Shown one piece after another: positions 55,623 to 64,000 of a DNA stretch of 64,000 nt. The notes beneath the pieces are model-generated. The model was not told the origin of the DNA, did no database searches, and was given only the letters and a program-made list of their open reading frames with translations. Every line of letters begins with the position of its first letter. Position 1 is the stretch's first letter. The DNA lies in assembly GCF_008373755.1 (NCBI RefSeq), contig NZ_VUJV01000009.1:118287-182286 (forward strand), in the 5' to 3' direction. The DNA comes from Nocardioides humilatus. GTDB taxonomy: Bacteria > Actinomycetota > Actinomycetes > Propionibacteriales > Nocardioidaceae. Made by a program: the position numbers and the translations under genes.

Positions 55623-57164
55623 TCAGGGTCTCTTGATCACCAAGGTGATCGTGTCGCGGTCGCCCTTGGCGGAGATGAGTCGCACCTTGCAGGTGGTTGA
55701 TCCCGTCGTACGACGCAGCGGCTTGATGATCACTCGCAGATTGCGGCCGTCTTCGGGGTAGAGAAGTCCTGTCCGGAAGCCGGCTCCTGTGACTTTCTCC
55801 GTGACCTCGACGAAGGGGCCATCGAAGTCGTAGTACCGGATCGAGTAGCCGTCGTGACTCCCACAACCCGTCACTGTCATGTTTTGTGCGACCTCGCCGT
55901 CGTTCTGCGGGTTGAAGATCACGTTCCTCGGCTTGGTGCCCTCCACCGTCACGAGCAGTCGTTGTCCGCGCTTGCCGTAGCGGTCGTCACCCAGGAGGGC
56001 GGGATTGTGGAAGTAGCGCGCTCGAGCATCGGGCTGGAAGGTCGGGGCCCACGCAACGGCCCCGTCGTGCCGGGTGCCGTCGAACGCATCGTTGGTCTCC
56101 CCGCCGACGTACAGGCCGTCCCAGCCCATGGCGACGCTCGTCGGGTCCAGCCCCGGCAGGCCCTGGTACCAGGTGTGCGCGCCCGTCGGCGAGAAGGCGA
56201 CGAGCTGAGAGTTGGACACGACGACGACCGCGGACCCGTCCCAAGCCACGTCGATCGCGTCGTAGTCGAAACCCTCGCCCTCGTAGATCCTGGCGCCCCA
56301 CAACCGCGTGCCGTTCGGGTCGACGGCGGTGATCAGTCCGATGTAGCGGTAGTCGTCGAAGTCGATCGACCAGCGGGTCACGAAGATGTTGGTGCCGTCG
56401 GTTGCCAGCCCCGTGGCTCCGCCGAAACTCGGGGTGCCTGCCCAGTTCTGGCTCCCGTCGGCCGGGTCGAGGCTGACGAGTGCGGTCCCCTCGTCGCCCT
56501 CCTCCCAGAAGACGACGGTGGAGACGACGACCTGATCGCTCTGGACGACGATCTGGGCTGCCTTGTTGCCGGGAACCTCGACAGACCAGTCGAGCGCGCC
56601 GTCGTGGGCGAACTTCCACACCACGGCCTGCCCGCCGATCCACCCGGCTGCGTAATAGCCGTCGTCGGCGAGTGCGACATCAGACACGCCGTCCGAGTTC
56701 GCCCCGCCGAGCGCGCTGGTCCGCACGACGTGGCCGTTGCTCTCGAGGACCATCAACCAGCCGTCCGTACCGCCCAGGGCTGGTCCTCCGATCCCGCCCT
56801 CAGAGATGCCGCCAACAACCACACGCGTGCCATCGGTCGCAACGGCGCGCGCGGCGTCCTCGCCAGGTCCGCCTATCTGCTTTTCCCACAGGGGGTGGAG
56901 GTCGTAGGACAGACCTGCGACGAAAGCGTCCCGGCCGCCGGCCGACGTCTGGCCCGCCAAGGTCCCGCCGACGTATCCGGCATGAACGACGAGGTCGCCG
57001 GCCGCGCCGACCGCCAAAGTGCTGTCGAAGTCGACCGTTCCGAGCGACTGGATCTCCTGGAAGTGTCGTATTCCGGGTGCCGCCTCGGTAGCGGGTGCGA
57101 TCCCGGCCAGCAGCCCAACGCCGAGCACCGTGCCGGCCACGACCAGTGGTGGACGTTTCAGCAT
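55623..57164 (-). CDS. Secreted beta-propeller protein (PQQ-like), paralog 1
   Basis: 513 residues. A signal peptide (about 1-29) is followed by a propeller (about 40-360) with PQQ/Kelch-like blades (AVATDGTRVVVGGIS; DGALDWSVEVPG; VSLDPADGSQNW). A C-terminal Ig-like domain (about 385-513) with two cysteines follows (TVTGCGSHDGYSIRYYDFDG; RRTTGSTTCKVRLIS). The protein is homologous to its upstream neighbour at 57180. The function is unknown; there is no enzymatic motif. AGGAG lies eight bases before ATG 57164. The gene is 15 bases after the upstream paralog. Confidence 0.8.
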   Translation of the reverse strand: MLKRPPLVVAGTVLGVGLLAGIAPATEAAPGIRHFQEIQSLGTVDFDSTLAVGAAGDLVVHAGYVGGTLAGQTSAGGRDAFVAGLSYDLHPLWEKQIGGPGEDAARAVATDGTRVVVGGISEGGIGGPALGGTDGWLMVLESNGHVVRTSALGGANSDGVSDVALADDGYYAAGWIGGQAVVWKFAHDGALDWSVEVPGNKAAQIVVQSDQVVVSTVVFWEEGDEGTALVSLDPADGSQNWAGTPSFGGATGLATDGTNIFVTRWSIDFDDYRYIGLITAVDPNGTRLWGARIYEGEGFDYDAIDVAWDGSAVVVVSNSQLVAFSPTGAHTWYQGLPGLDPTSVAMGWDGLYVGGETNDAFDGTRHDGAVAWAPTFQPDARARYFHNPALLGDDRYGKRGQRLLVTVEGTKPRNVIFNPQNDGEVAQNMTVTGCGSHDGYSIRYYDFDGPFVEVTEKVTGAGFRTGLLYPEDGRNLRVIIKPLRRTTGSTTCKVRLISAKGDRDTITLVIKRP

Positions 57165-57179
57165 GGAGCCTCTCCTTGG

Positions 57180-58733
57180 TCAGGGGCGGGTGATGGCGAG
57201 GACGAATCGGTCGCGCTCGTCCGCCGATGGTGACGTGACCGTGACGGCGCAGGTCGTCGCTCCCGTCGTACGACGGCGAGGGGTGATGACGACGGTGAGA
57301 CTCTGCTGCCCGGCTGGTGCCAGCGCGCGCGTGCGCCAACCCGAACCGGTGACGGAGTCGGTCACGTTGCGGCCGTTGGGGTCGAGGTATCGGACGGCGT
57401 ATCCGGAGTGGCTCGCGCACCCGGTCACGCGGAGTCGTTGGCCGATCTCGCCGTCGTTCTGCGCGCTGAGGACAGCCGACCGTGGCTTGACACCCTCCAC
57501 GGTGAAGGGCAGCCGCTGCCGGCCGGCGTAGACGTCGTCGCCGATCAGCTCGTCGCTGTGCAGGAAGCGGGCACGCGCGTCGGGCTGAAGAACGACGTAG
57601 CGCGACACGATGCCTTCCCAGTCGGTGGGTCGGTTCGGGTGTTGGGCGTTGCCGCCGACGTACAGCCCACCCGGGCCGAAGACGGCGGCGCGCGTGTCGT
57701 AGTAGCCGGGGGGGAGGACCCGCCAACCCCGGTGGCCATCAGCGTCGAACGCGATCAGCTCGGCCTCGAGGGCGATCCTGGCCGAGACGATCAGGGAGTT
57801 CCCGTCCCACACCAGGGCATTCGCCTCCGTCCAGGTGTCCGGGCCGGGTAGATCGTCGGCGACGTAGATATCGCGACTCCAGCGGGGCGCGCCCTCGCTG
57901 TCGTACGACTCGATCTCGGCGAAGCCGTCCTCGTAGGACTGACCGGCCGCGAACACCGAGGTGCCGTCAGTTGCGAGCACCGGTGCGGTGCGCCCCACAG
58001 GTGGCGTCGACCAGTCGATCGCTCCGGTCTCGGCGTCCAGTGCCACGATGCGGGAGGCGTCGTCCCACAAGCGCTCCTCCGCGACGATGACGCGGTCACC
58101 CATCAAGGCGAGGTCGGTCGCCGAGTTGCCAGTGACGTGGACCAACTCCGTGTCCCAGAGCAGGTCGCCGGCACGGTCGTACTTCCAGACGGTGGCGATC
58201 CCGGCGATCCGACCGGCCGCGAAGATCGCGTCGTCAGTGACCTCGATCGCGCAGATCTTGTCCCCGTCGAGATCGCCCGTCTGACGAGTCCACAACGGGG
58301 TTCCGTTCTCGTCGTAGACCTGGAGCCACGCGTGGCCGACCGCGTCGTCTGGATCGAGGTCCGAGTAGGTCGATCCACCCGCGGCGACGATCTGCCCGTC
58401 GGTGCCGACGGCTTCGGCAGTCGTCAGGTTGCCGCTGAGCGGCACGTCCCACAGGGGTGTCAGGTCGGGACGGAGTGCGCGCACGAAGCCGACCACCGAT
58501 GACGCTCCGATCGACAGTCCGGCGACCGCCACGAGATCGTGGCGCGCGGCCACCGCGTAGACGCTGTCGTCGCGCCGAGTGCTCCACCGGTTCTCCGAGA
58601 GGTAATGGCGGGCTCGCGTCTCGGGGCCACCGTCGGGATCGGCGACATCACGCTGGGCGGCGGGAGCGGATGTAGGTAGGAGGATCGTGACCGCGAGCGC
58701 GCTGGCCACGAGGAGCACGGTTGGACGCCTCAT
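57180..58733 (-). CDS. Secreted beta-propeller protein (PQQ-like), paralog 2
   Basis: 517 residues. A signal peptide ends near PTSAPAAQ. Propeller blades follow (VAVAGLSIGASSVVGFVRALRPD; LWDTELVHVTGNSATDLALMGDRVIVAEER). The C-terminal Ig-like domain is the same as in paralog 1 (VTGCASHSGYAVRYLDPNGRN; RRTTGATTCAVTVTS), showing tandem duplication. ATG 58733 was chosen with GAGG eight bases upstream; GTG 58742 is an alternative. It is the first gene of a two-gene reverse operon. The 130 bases before it, shared with the divergent ABC importer, show no other clear site. Confidence 0.8.
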   Translation of the reverse strand: MRRPTVLLVASALAVTILLPTSAPAAQRDVADPDGGPETRARHYLSENRWSTRRDDSVYAVAARHDLVAVAGLSIGASSVVGFVRALRPDLTPLWDVPLSGNLTTAEAVGTDGQIVAAGGSTYSDLDPDDAVGHAWLQVYDENGTPLWTRQTGDLDGDKICAIEVTDDAIFAAGRIAGIATVWKYDRAGDLLWDTELVHVTGNSATDLALMGDRVIVAEERLWDDASRIVALDAETGAIDWSTPPVGRTAPVLATDGTSVFAAGQSYEDGFAEIESYDSEGAPRWSRDIYVADDLPGPDTWTEANALVWDGNSLIVSARIALEAELIAFDADGHRGWRVLPPGYYDTRAAVFGPGGLYVGGNAQHPNRPTDWEGIVSRYVVLQPDARARFLHSDELIGDDVYAGRQRLPFTVEGVKPRSAVLSAQNDGEIGQRLRVTGCASHSGYAVRYLDPNGRNVTDSVTGSGWRTRALAPAGQQSLTVVITPRRRTTGATTCAVTVTSPSADERDRFVLAITRP

Positions 58734-58860
58734 CGACCTCACCTCGAATCGGGGGAGCCTGCCCGGAGTGGATCTTTCGAGGTTAAGGAGTGAGCGTCGT
58801 GCTGGGTAGCGCCGATCGGATGATCTCTCGGCTCGTGACCCACGCGTCGGCTGTGCGCTC

Positions 58861-58866
58861 TACGAT
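58861..58866 (+). promoter_or_regulatory. -10 hexamer of probable leaderless promoter (ABC importer operon)
   Basis: TACGAT lies five bases before ATG 58872, with no ribosome site. Confidence 0.45.
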
Positions 58867-58871
58867 CCCGC

Positions 58872-59756
58872 ATGCGCCTGCTCCGTAGCCACCGCTCCCT
58901 CGCCGCTCTCGCCGCCGCCAGCATCGCTGCAGCTGCCCTGACCGCTTGCGCGGCCGAGGACAAGGCGGAGGACAAGACGGGACAGGTCGCCGACGCCGAC
59001 GAGTGCGCGACCGAGGACCTGGTGCTGAGGACCCCGGGGGTCTTGACGATCGCCACCGACTCGCCGGCCTACGACCCGTGGTTCTCCGACAACGACCCGA
59101 CCAACGGCAAGGGCTTCGAGGCCGCCGTGGCCTACGCGATTGCCGACGAGCTCGGCTTCGACAAGGGCGACGTGAAGTGGATCAAGGTCGGCTTCAACAG
59201 CCTGGCCAAGCCCGGCGACAAGGACTTCGACTTCGACATCAACCAGGTGTCGATCTCGGCAGAGCGCGACAAGGTCATCGACTTCTCCGAGGGCTACTAC
59301 TCGGCCGCCCAGGCGCTGATCGCGCTGAAGGGCAGCCCGGCTGCCGAGGCCACCAGCGTCGAGGACCTCAAGGGCCTCAAGCTCGGTGCCCAGACCGGCA
59401 CCACCTCGCTGACGGCGATCCGAGAGGTCATCCAGCCTGATGAGGACCCCGCGGTCCTCGACGACACCAACGTGGCCAAGCAGCAGCTCCAGAACGGGCA
59501 GCTCGACGCGATCGTCGCCGACCTGCCGACCGCGCTCTACATCAGCGCCGTCGAGATCCCGGACTCGACCATCGTGGGTCAGTTCCAGGTCGAGACCGAC
59601 CAGACCGAGCAGTTCGGCCTCGTCTTCCAGCAGGGCAGTGAGCTGCTGCCGTGCGTCAACCTCGCGATCGAGACCCTCAAGGACGACGGCACGCTCGCCG
59701 ACATCGAAGAGGAGTGGCTCGGCAGCGACGCGATGAACGTGCCCGTGCTGCAGTGA
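58872..59756 (+). CDS. Polar amino acid ABC transporter substrate-binding lipoprotein
   Basis: 294 residues. The lipobox LTAC (about residues 22-25, LTACAAE) anchors it outside the membrane. A periplasmic-binding-type II fold follows (VLTIATDSPAYDPWFSDN; GFEAAVAYAIADELG; GLKLGAQTGTTSLTAIREVI). The substrate is likely a polar amino acid such as glutamine, glutamate or a derivative. Leaderless start with TACGAT five bases upstream. First gene of a three-gene importer operon; the permease GTG overlaps its stop by four bases. Confidence 0.93.
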   Translation: MRLLRSHRSLAALAAASIAAAALTACAAEDKAEDKTGQVADADECATEDLVLRTPGVLTIATDSPAYDPWFSDNDPTNGKGFEAAVAYAIADELGFDKGDVKWIKVGFNSLAKPGDKDFDFDINQVSISAERDKVIDFSEGYYSAAQALIALKGSPAAEATSVEDLKGLKLGAQTGTTSLTAIREVIQPDEDPAVLDDTNVAKQQLQNGQLDAIVADLPTALYISAVEIPDSTIVGQFQVETDQTEQFGLVFQQGSELLPCVNLAIETLKDDGTLADIEEEWLGSDAMNVPVLQ

Positions 59757-60610
59757 GCTCGCCGGCGCCCTGGGCGCCGAGCCCGCGCGAGCTCGAGCGT
59801 CGCCGCACCCGGACGCGCCAGCGCCGCAACCGGGTGTTGATCGCCACGACGGCCACGGTCGTCGTGATCGGTGGGTTGGCGGCGGCGGTCGTCTTGTCGC
59901 CGGGGTGGCCACGGGTGAGGGAGTCGTTCTTCGACGGCTTCCACGCCCGCAAGTCGCTGCCGGCGATCGTCGACGGCTTCTGGATCAACGTGAAGATGTT
60001 CCTCATCGCGGAGCCGCTGATCCTCGTGATCGGCCTGGCGATCGCCGTCACGCGCGTGGCGCGCTCGCCGTGGCTGGTGCCGCTGCGCGGCCTCGCCGTC
60101 GTCTACACCGACGTCGTGCGCGGCGTCCCGACCCTCCTCCTGGTCTTCCTCTTCGCGTTCGGCATCCCGGCGCTGGAGCTGCAGGGACTTCCCGATGGCG
60201 CCTTCTTCTGGGCGACCGCCGCACTCGTCGTCTCCTACTCGGCCTACGTCGCCGAGGTGTTCCGCTCCGGCATCGAGTCCGTCCACCCCTCGCAGGTGCT
60301 CAGCGCACAGGCGCTCGCGCTCACCCGTGGTCAGGCCCTCCGACACGTCGTCGTGCCGCAGGCCGTCCGGCGCGTCGTACCGCCGCTTCTCAACGACTTC
60401 GTCTCGCTGCAGAAGGACACGGCACTGGTCGCCTCGGTGTCGATCTTCGACGCGCTCTTCACCGCGCGCGACTACGCCAACTACAACTTCAACTACACGC
60501 CGTACGTCGTCGTCGCCTGCTTCTTCGTCGCGATGACCGTGCCCTTGGCGCGGCTCTGCGACTGGCTCGCGGCCCGGGTGGCCCGGCGCGAACGAGCAGG
60601 TGCGCTGTGA
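59753..60610 (+). CDS. Polar amino acid ABC transporter permease
   Basis: 285 residues. Several membrane helices follow a charged N terminus (RRRTRTRQRRNR). The permease loop SAQALALTRGQALRHVVVPQAVRRVVPPLLNDFVSLQKDTAL is the EAA-type coupling motif of the HisM/GlnP group. It forms the membrane channel for the importer. The GTG at 59753 overlaps the binding-protein stop, and the stop overlaps the ATPase GTG (both GTGA). Confidence 0.93.
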   Translation: MSSPAPWAPSPRELERRRTRTRQRRNRVLIATTATVVVIGGLAAAVVLSPGWPRVRESFFDGFHARKSLPAIVDGFWINVKMFLIAEPLILVIGLAIAVTRVARSPWLVPLRGLAVVYTDVVRGVPTLLLVFLFAFGIPALELQGLPDGAFFWATAALVVSYSAYVAEVFRSGIESVHPSQVLSAQALALTRGQALRHVVVPQAVRRVVPPLLNDFVSLQKDTALVASVSIFDALFTARDYANYNFNYTPYVVVACFFVAMTVPLARLCDWLAARVARRERAGAL

Positions 60611-61359
60611 CCGGCCAGGTGACCACACCGGTGATCGAGGTGCGCGGCCTGCGCAAGACGTACGGCGACCGGGTGGTCCTCGACGACGTCTCGCTCTCGG
60701 TCGAGGCCGGTGACGTGGTCTGCCTGATCGGCTCGTCCGGGTCGGGCAAGTCCACCCTGCTGCGCTGCCTCGACCTGCTCGAGGAGATTGACGACGGCGT
60801 CATCGGGTTCGACGGTCGCGAGATCTCCGATCCGCTCGTCGACCCGCGTGAGGTGCGTCGGTCGATCGGCATGGTCTTCCAGGCCTACAACCTCTTCCCG
60901 CACCTGTCCGTCCTCGCCAACTGCACCCTCGCTCCCCGCAAGGTGCACGGGCTCGGCAAGGCGGAGGCCGAGGCTCGGGCACGCGAGCTGCTGGAGCGCT
61001 TCGGGCTCGGTGAGCATGTCGAGCAGCACCCCGACCGGCTGTCCGGAGGTCAGCAGCAGCGCGCCGCCCTGGTGCGGGCGCTCTTCACCTCGCCGCGCCT
61101 GCTGCTCCTCGACGAGATCACGGCCGCGCTCGACCCCGAGCTGGTCGGCGAGGTGCTCGACATCGTGCGCGAGCTCGCGCACGGCGGCACGACGATGGTC
61201 CTCGCCACGCACGAGATGGCCTTCGCCCGCGAGGTCGCGACCAAGGTCTGCTTCCTCGATGGCGGGCGGATCATCGAGTCGGGTCCGCCCGAGCAGGTGC
61301 TGGTCGCGCCGGAGCAGCCACGGACCCGGGAGTTCCTGCGGCGGGTGCTGCCGCAGTGA
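60607..61359 (+). CDS. Polar amino acid ABC transporter ATP-binding protein (GlnQ-like)
   Basis: 250 residues. Walker A GSSGSGKST, the Q-loop VFQAYNLFPHLSV, signature LSGGQQQRAALVRAL, Walker B LLLLDEITAALDPE and H-loop LATHEM are all intact. It energises amino acid import. The GTG (60607) overlaps the permease stop. No terminator is visible in the 13 bases before the convergent CAP-domain gene. Confidence 0.95.
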   Translation: MTGQVTTPVIEVRGLRKTYGDRVVLDDVSLSVEAGDVVCLIGSSGSGKSTLLRCLDLLEEIDDGVIGFDGREISDPLVDPREVRRSIGMVFQAYNLFPHLSVLANCTLAPRKVHGLGKAEAEARARELLERFGLGEHVEQHPDRLSGGQQQRAALVRALFTSPRLLLLDEITAALDPELVGEVLDIVRELAHGGTTMVLATHEMAFAREVATKVCFLDGGRIIESGPPEQVLVAPEQPRTREFLRRVLPQ

Positions 61360-61372
61360 TCTGAGGCGCCGG

Positions 61373-61909
61373 TCAGCGCTTGCCGAAGTCCTGGGTCCAG
61401 TACACCGTGCCGTTGGCCGAGCGCGCGAAACCGACCCCGGTCTGGCGGAAGTTGCAGTTGAGGATGTTGGCGCGGTGGGTCCGGCTGTTCATCCATCCCT
61501 GCACGACGTCGGCGGGCGTGGTGTAACCGAACGCGATGTTCTCGCCGACCAGTCGCCATCCGGTGTAGCCGGCGGCAGTGATGCGCGCACCGAGACCCGC
61601 CTCGCCGGGGAGCTGGTGGGACAGCGTGCCGCTGTCGCCCGCGGCCGCCATCTTGCGCGTGTGGATCTGGGCGGCGCGTCCGAGCGCGGGATTGCTGCCG
61701 AGGGCCCGACATCCGTGGTCGGTCCGCTTGTTGTTGATGAGCTCGATCACCCGCTCGCGCAGTGTCACCACGCGCGCGGCCTGGTGGACGCTGCCAGCGC
61801 GATGAGTGCCTCGGTCCCCTGACGTCGATGCAGCCGACGATGCGGTCGTGGAAGGTGCAACCAGAAGAGCGGCCGCGAGAACCACGACCAGCGAGAGGAG
61901 CTTGCGCAT
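61373..61909 (-). CDS. Secreted CAP-domain (SCP/PR1) protein
   Basis: 178 residues. A signal peptide (about 1-25) and a short linker precede the CAP domain: VIELINNKRTDHGC, ALGRAAQIHTRKMAAAG, LVGENIAFGYTTPADVVQGWMNSRTHRANILN and a C-terminal YWTQDFG. The conserved His and Glu of the CAP cavity are present (IHTRKM; VGENIA). CAP proteins bind lipids or glycans; some act on the wall. ATG 61909 was chosen because the signal peptide begins there. A CAAACT hexamer lies six bases upstream. Confidence 0.9.
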   Translation of the reverse strand: MRKLLSLVVVLAAALLVAPSTTASSAASTSGDRGTHRAGSVHQAARVVTLRERVIELINNKRTDHGCRALGSNPALGRAAQIHTRKMAAAGDSGTLSHQLPGEAGLGARITAAGYTGWRLVGENIAFGYTTPADVVQGWMNSRTHRANILNCNFRQTGVGFARSANGTVYWTQDFGKR

Positions 61910-61975
61910 CTGACCAGTTTGAGCGCTCGGGACCCTCGCTGTCATCGGTTCGGCCCAACCCGTGGGCACCTGATC

Positions 61976-61981
61976 TAGGCT
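61976..61981 (+). promoter_or_regulatory. -10 hexamer of probable leaderless promoter (M13 peptidase)
   Basis: TAGGCT lies eight bases before GTG 61990, with no ribosome site. Confidence 0.45.
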
Positions 61982-61989
61982 CCATCCTC

Positions 61990-63957
61990 GTGAGCATCCT
62001 GGACGACGCCCGCGAGGGCATGGACACCGACATCCGGCCGCAGGACGACCTCTTCGGCCACGTCAACGGTCGCTGGCTGGTCGAGACGGAAATCCCGTCG
62101 GACCGATCCAGCTGGGGACCCTTCGTGCAGCTCGCGGACGTCTGCGAGCAGCAGGTCCGCGACATCATCACCGACCTCGCGGCGAGCGCCGCGGGTGCTG
62201 CGGGGAGCGAGGAGGCGACCAAGATCGCCGCCCTCTTCAACTCCTTCATGGACACCGAGCGCATCGCGACCCTCGGGGTCGGTCCGATCCAGGCGCTGCT
62301 CGACGCGGCCAACGGACTGCGTGACGTCCGCGACCTCGCCGCTTACCTCGGCGAGTTCGAGCGGATCGGAGGCCACGGCGTCTTCGGCTCCTACGTCGAC
62401 ACCGACGACCGCAATTCCGACCGCTACCTCTTCCACATCGCCCAGGGCGGCCTGGGCCTGCCCGACGAGAGCTACTACCGCGACGAGAAGTTCGCTGAGA
62501 TCCGCGAGGCCTACGTGGCCTACCTCGGCAAGCTCCTCACCCTGGGCGCGCACCCCGACCCCGAGGGCGCCGCGCAGCGGATCCTCGCGCTCGACACCGA
62601 GATCGCCAAGGGCCACTGGGAGCGCGCCGACACCCGCGACGTGCAGAAGACCTACAACCTCCGCACGGCCGACGAGCTCAAGGCTCTGTGCCCGGCGTTC
62701 GACTGGGACGCCTACATCACCAACCTCGGTGGGCACCTGACCGGCGAGCACGCGACGATCGCTGAGGTCTGCGTCCGCCAGCCGTCGTACCTCGAGCACC
62801 TCTCGACCGTGCTGACCTCGACGCCGATCGAGACCTGGCGCGAGTGGATGTACAGCCGCGTGCTGCGGTCGGCGGCGCCGTACCTCCCCGACGAGTTCGT
62901 CGAGACCAACTTCGACTTCTACGGCCGCACCCTGTCGGGCACGCCCGAGCTCCGCGCCCGCTGGAAGCGCGCGGTCTCCTTCGTCGAGGGCGCGGTGGGC
63001 GAGGCGGTCGGCAAGGAATATGTCGCCCGGCACTTCCCGCCGCAGTCCAAGGCGCTGATGGACGACCTGGTGGCCAACCTGCTGGCGGCTTACCGCCAGT
63101 CGATCAGCCAGCTCGACTGGATGACCGCGGTGACCAAGGAGAAGGCCTACGACAAGCTCGCGACCTTCCGACCGAAGATCGGCTACCCCGAGAAGTTCCG
63201 TGACTACTCCGGACTCTCGGTGAGCCCGCACGACCTGGTCGGCAACGCCCAGGCGTCCGCTGCGTTCGAGACCGACCGCCACCTCGGCAAGATCGGCTCG
63301 CCGGTCGACCGCGACGAGTGGTTCATGCTGCCGCAGACGGTCAACGCCTACTACAACCCGGGCACCAACGAGATCTGCTTCCCGGCCGGCATCTTGCAGA
63401 AGCCGTTCTTCAGCCCCGACGCTCTCGCCGCGGAGAACTACGGTGGCATCGGTGCGGTGATCGGCCACGAGATCGGCCACGGCTTCGACGACCAGGGCGC
63501 GCAGTACGACGGCGCCGGCAACCTCAACGACTGGTGGACCCCGGACGACAAGGCCGCCTTCGAGGTGAAGTCGAAGACCCTGGTCGAGCAGTACGACGGA
63601 TTCTCGCCCCGCAACCTGCCCGGCGAGATGGTCAACGGCTCGCTCACGGTCGGCGAGAACATCGGCGACCTCGGCGGTCTGACCATCGGTCACAAGGCGT
63701 TCGTCATCGGTGAGCGCGCCGCGGGCGAGGAGCCGACCCTCGAGGACCGTCAGAAGCTCTTCATGAACTGGGCCTTCGTCTGGCGCACCAAGCGCCGCGA
63801 GGAGCAGGAGCGCCAGTACCTCACCATCGACCCGCACAGCCCGCCGGAGTTCCGCGCCAACATCGTGCGCAACCTCGACGAGTTCCACGAGGTCTTCGCG
63901 ACGGCGCCGGGCGACGGCCTCTGGCTCGACCCGGCCGACCGGGTCCGGATCTGGTAG
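61990..63957 (+). CDS. M13 family zinc metallopeptidase (PepO/neprilysin type)
   Basis: 655 residues. The M13 N-terminal signature DDLFGHVNGRWLVETEIP is followed by the catalytic HEIGH in VIGHEIGHGFDDQGAQYD, NAYYNP (substrate binding) and GENIGDLGG with the third zinc ligand. It cleaves peptides; many bacterial members are cytoplasmic, and no signal peptide is seen here. GTG 61990 was chosen because the M13 signature begins about 23 residues later and TAGGCT precedes it; the frame upstream crosses the CAP gene. The last 43 bases of the window hold nothing recognisable. Confidence 0.93.
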   Translation: MSILDDAREGMDTDIRPQDDLFGHVNGRWLVETEIPSDRSSWGPFVQLADVCEQQVRDIITDLAASAAGAAGSEEATKIAALFNSFMDTERIATLGVGPIQALLDAANGLRDVRDLAAYLGEFERIGGHGVFGSYVDTDDRNSDRYLFHIAQGGLGLPDESYYRDEKFAEIREAYVAYLGKLLTLGAHPDPEGAAQRILALDTEIAKGHWERADTRDVQKTYNLRTADELKALCPAFDWDAYITNLGGHLTGEHATIAEVCVRQPSYLEHLSTVLTSTPIETWREWMYSRVLRSAAPYLPDEFVETNFDFYGRTLSGTPELRARWKRAVSFVEGAVGEAVGKEYVARHFPPQSKALMDDLVANLLAAYRQSISQLDWMTAVTKEKAYDKLATFRPKIGYPEKFRDYSGLSVSPHDLVGNAQASAAFETDRHLGKIGSPVDRDEWFMLPQTVNAYYNPGTNEICFPAGILQKPFFSPDALAAENYGGIGAVIGHEIGHGFDDQGAQYDGAGNLNDWWTPDDKAAFEVKSKTLVEQYDGFSPRNLPGEMVNGSLTVGENIGDLGGLTIGHKAFVIGERAAGEEPTLEDRQKLFMNWAFVWRTKRREEQERQYLTIDPHSPPEFRANIVRNLDEFHEVFATAPGDGLWLDPADRVRIW

Positions 63958-64000
63958 CCGGATCGGTCGAAAAAGTGAGGGTTAGCGGCCAGAATGTGTG

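Noticed and set aside
1-64000. tRNA, rRNA, transposase, integrase or prophage genes
   Set aside because: None of the intergenic stretches has a tRNA-like cloverleaf with CCA-type ends, and no protein shows DDE, tyrosine or serine recombinase motifs.

Overview
The window is a chromosomal segment of a high-GC Gram-positive bacterium of the Actinomycetia, most likely a Nocardioides or another member of the Nocardioidaceae. The evidence is the very GC-rich third codon positions, the many GTG starts, DUF222/HNH (13E12-type) genes with their REP-like palindrome, a SigX5-type sigma factor, a mycothiol-linked DinB-fold protein, and a glpD / TetR / flavoprotein / diacylglycerol kinase block in the same order as Rv2249c-Rv2252 of Mycobacterium tuberculosis. 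No rRNA, tRNA, CRISPR array, transposase or phage gene was seen, and no gene-free stretch exceeds about 230 bases. The assignment to a genus is an inference.

Layout. 1-2.9 kb: the end of an ECF42-type sigma factor, then a reverse operon of a SigE-type ECF sigma factor and a membrane-anchored propeller protein. 2.9-4.4 kb: a DUF222-HNH element. 4.4-6.8 kb: a large secreted protein with a 29-residue glycine-rich repeat and three IPT/TIG domains. 7-18.3 kb: mostly housekeeping genes, namely an M3 peptidase, a His-rich PadR regulator, a secreted membrane-anchored protein convergent with a Ser/Thr kinase, a double-GNAT enzyme, a YceI protein, two small conserved proteins, glmS and a DEAD-box helicase.

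18.3-29.3 kb is a cell-wall hydrolase region. It holds two paralogous secreted proteins that join M23-type domains to lectin-like beta-propellers, a STAND (NB-ARC/TPR) regulator between them, a LuxR-type regulator, a second DUF222 element that has lost its HNH domain, a secreted VanY-type carboxypeptidase and a lytic transglycosylase lipoprotein. 29.3-36.1 kb: a DUF445 membrane protein with an Abi-alpha-like partner, a secreted SGNH esterase, a TolB-propeller/RTX protein and a class B penicillin-binding protein.

36.3-43.4 kb: a succinate-semialdehyde dehydrogenase, a flotillin/NfeD pair, an MFS exporter overlapping a TMEM175-type channel, a DinB-fold protein and a SigX5-like sigma factor. 43.4-48.1 kb: the glycerolipid block around a TetR operator that lies between two start codons. 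48.2-55.6 kb: a DUF6929-like protein, a pirin, a GH1 protein lacking its catalytic nucleophile, a MalY-type aminotransferase, a TetR regulator, and a PadR plus 2,4-dienoyl-CoA-reductase-like flavoenzyme operon. 55.6-64 kb: two tandem secreted propeller paralogs, a complete polar amino acid ABC importer, a CAP-domain protein and an M13 peptidase.

A recurring feature is a TAnnnT -10 hexamer placed 5-8 bases before an ATG or GTG with no Shine-Dalgarno sequence. This suggests leaderless transcripts for at least nine genes and was used to choose several starts. Most secreted proteins instead have a clear purine-rich ribosome site. The least ordinary items are the GH1 protein without its nucleophile, the HNH-deleted DUF222 copy, the propeller-M23 pair around a STAND regulator with iterated GTCCG boxes, and hairpins whose 3' arm supplies the GTG start of the next gene.
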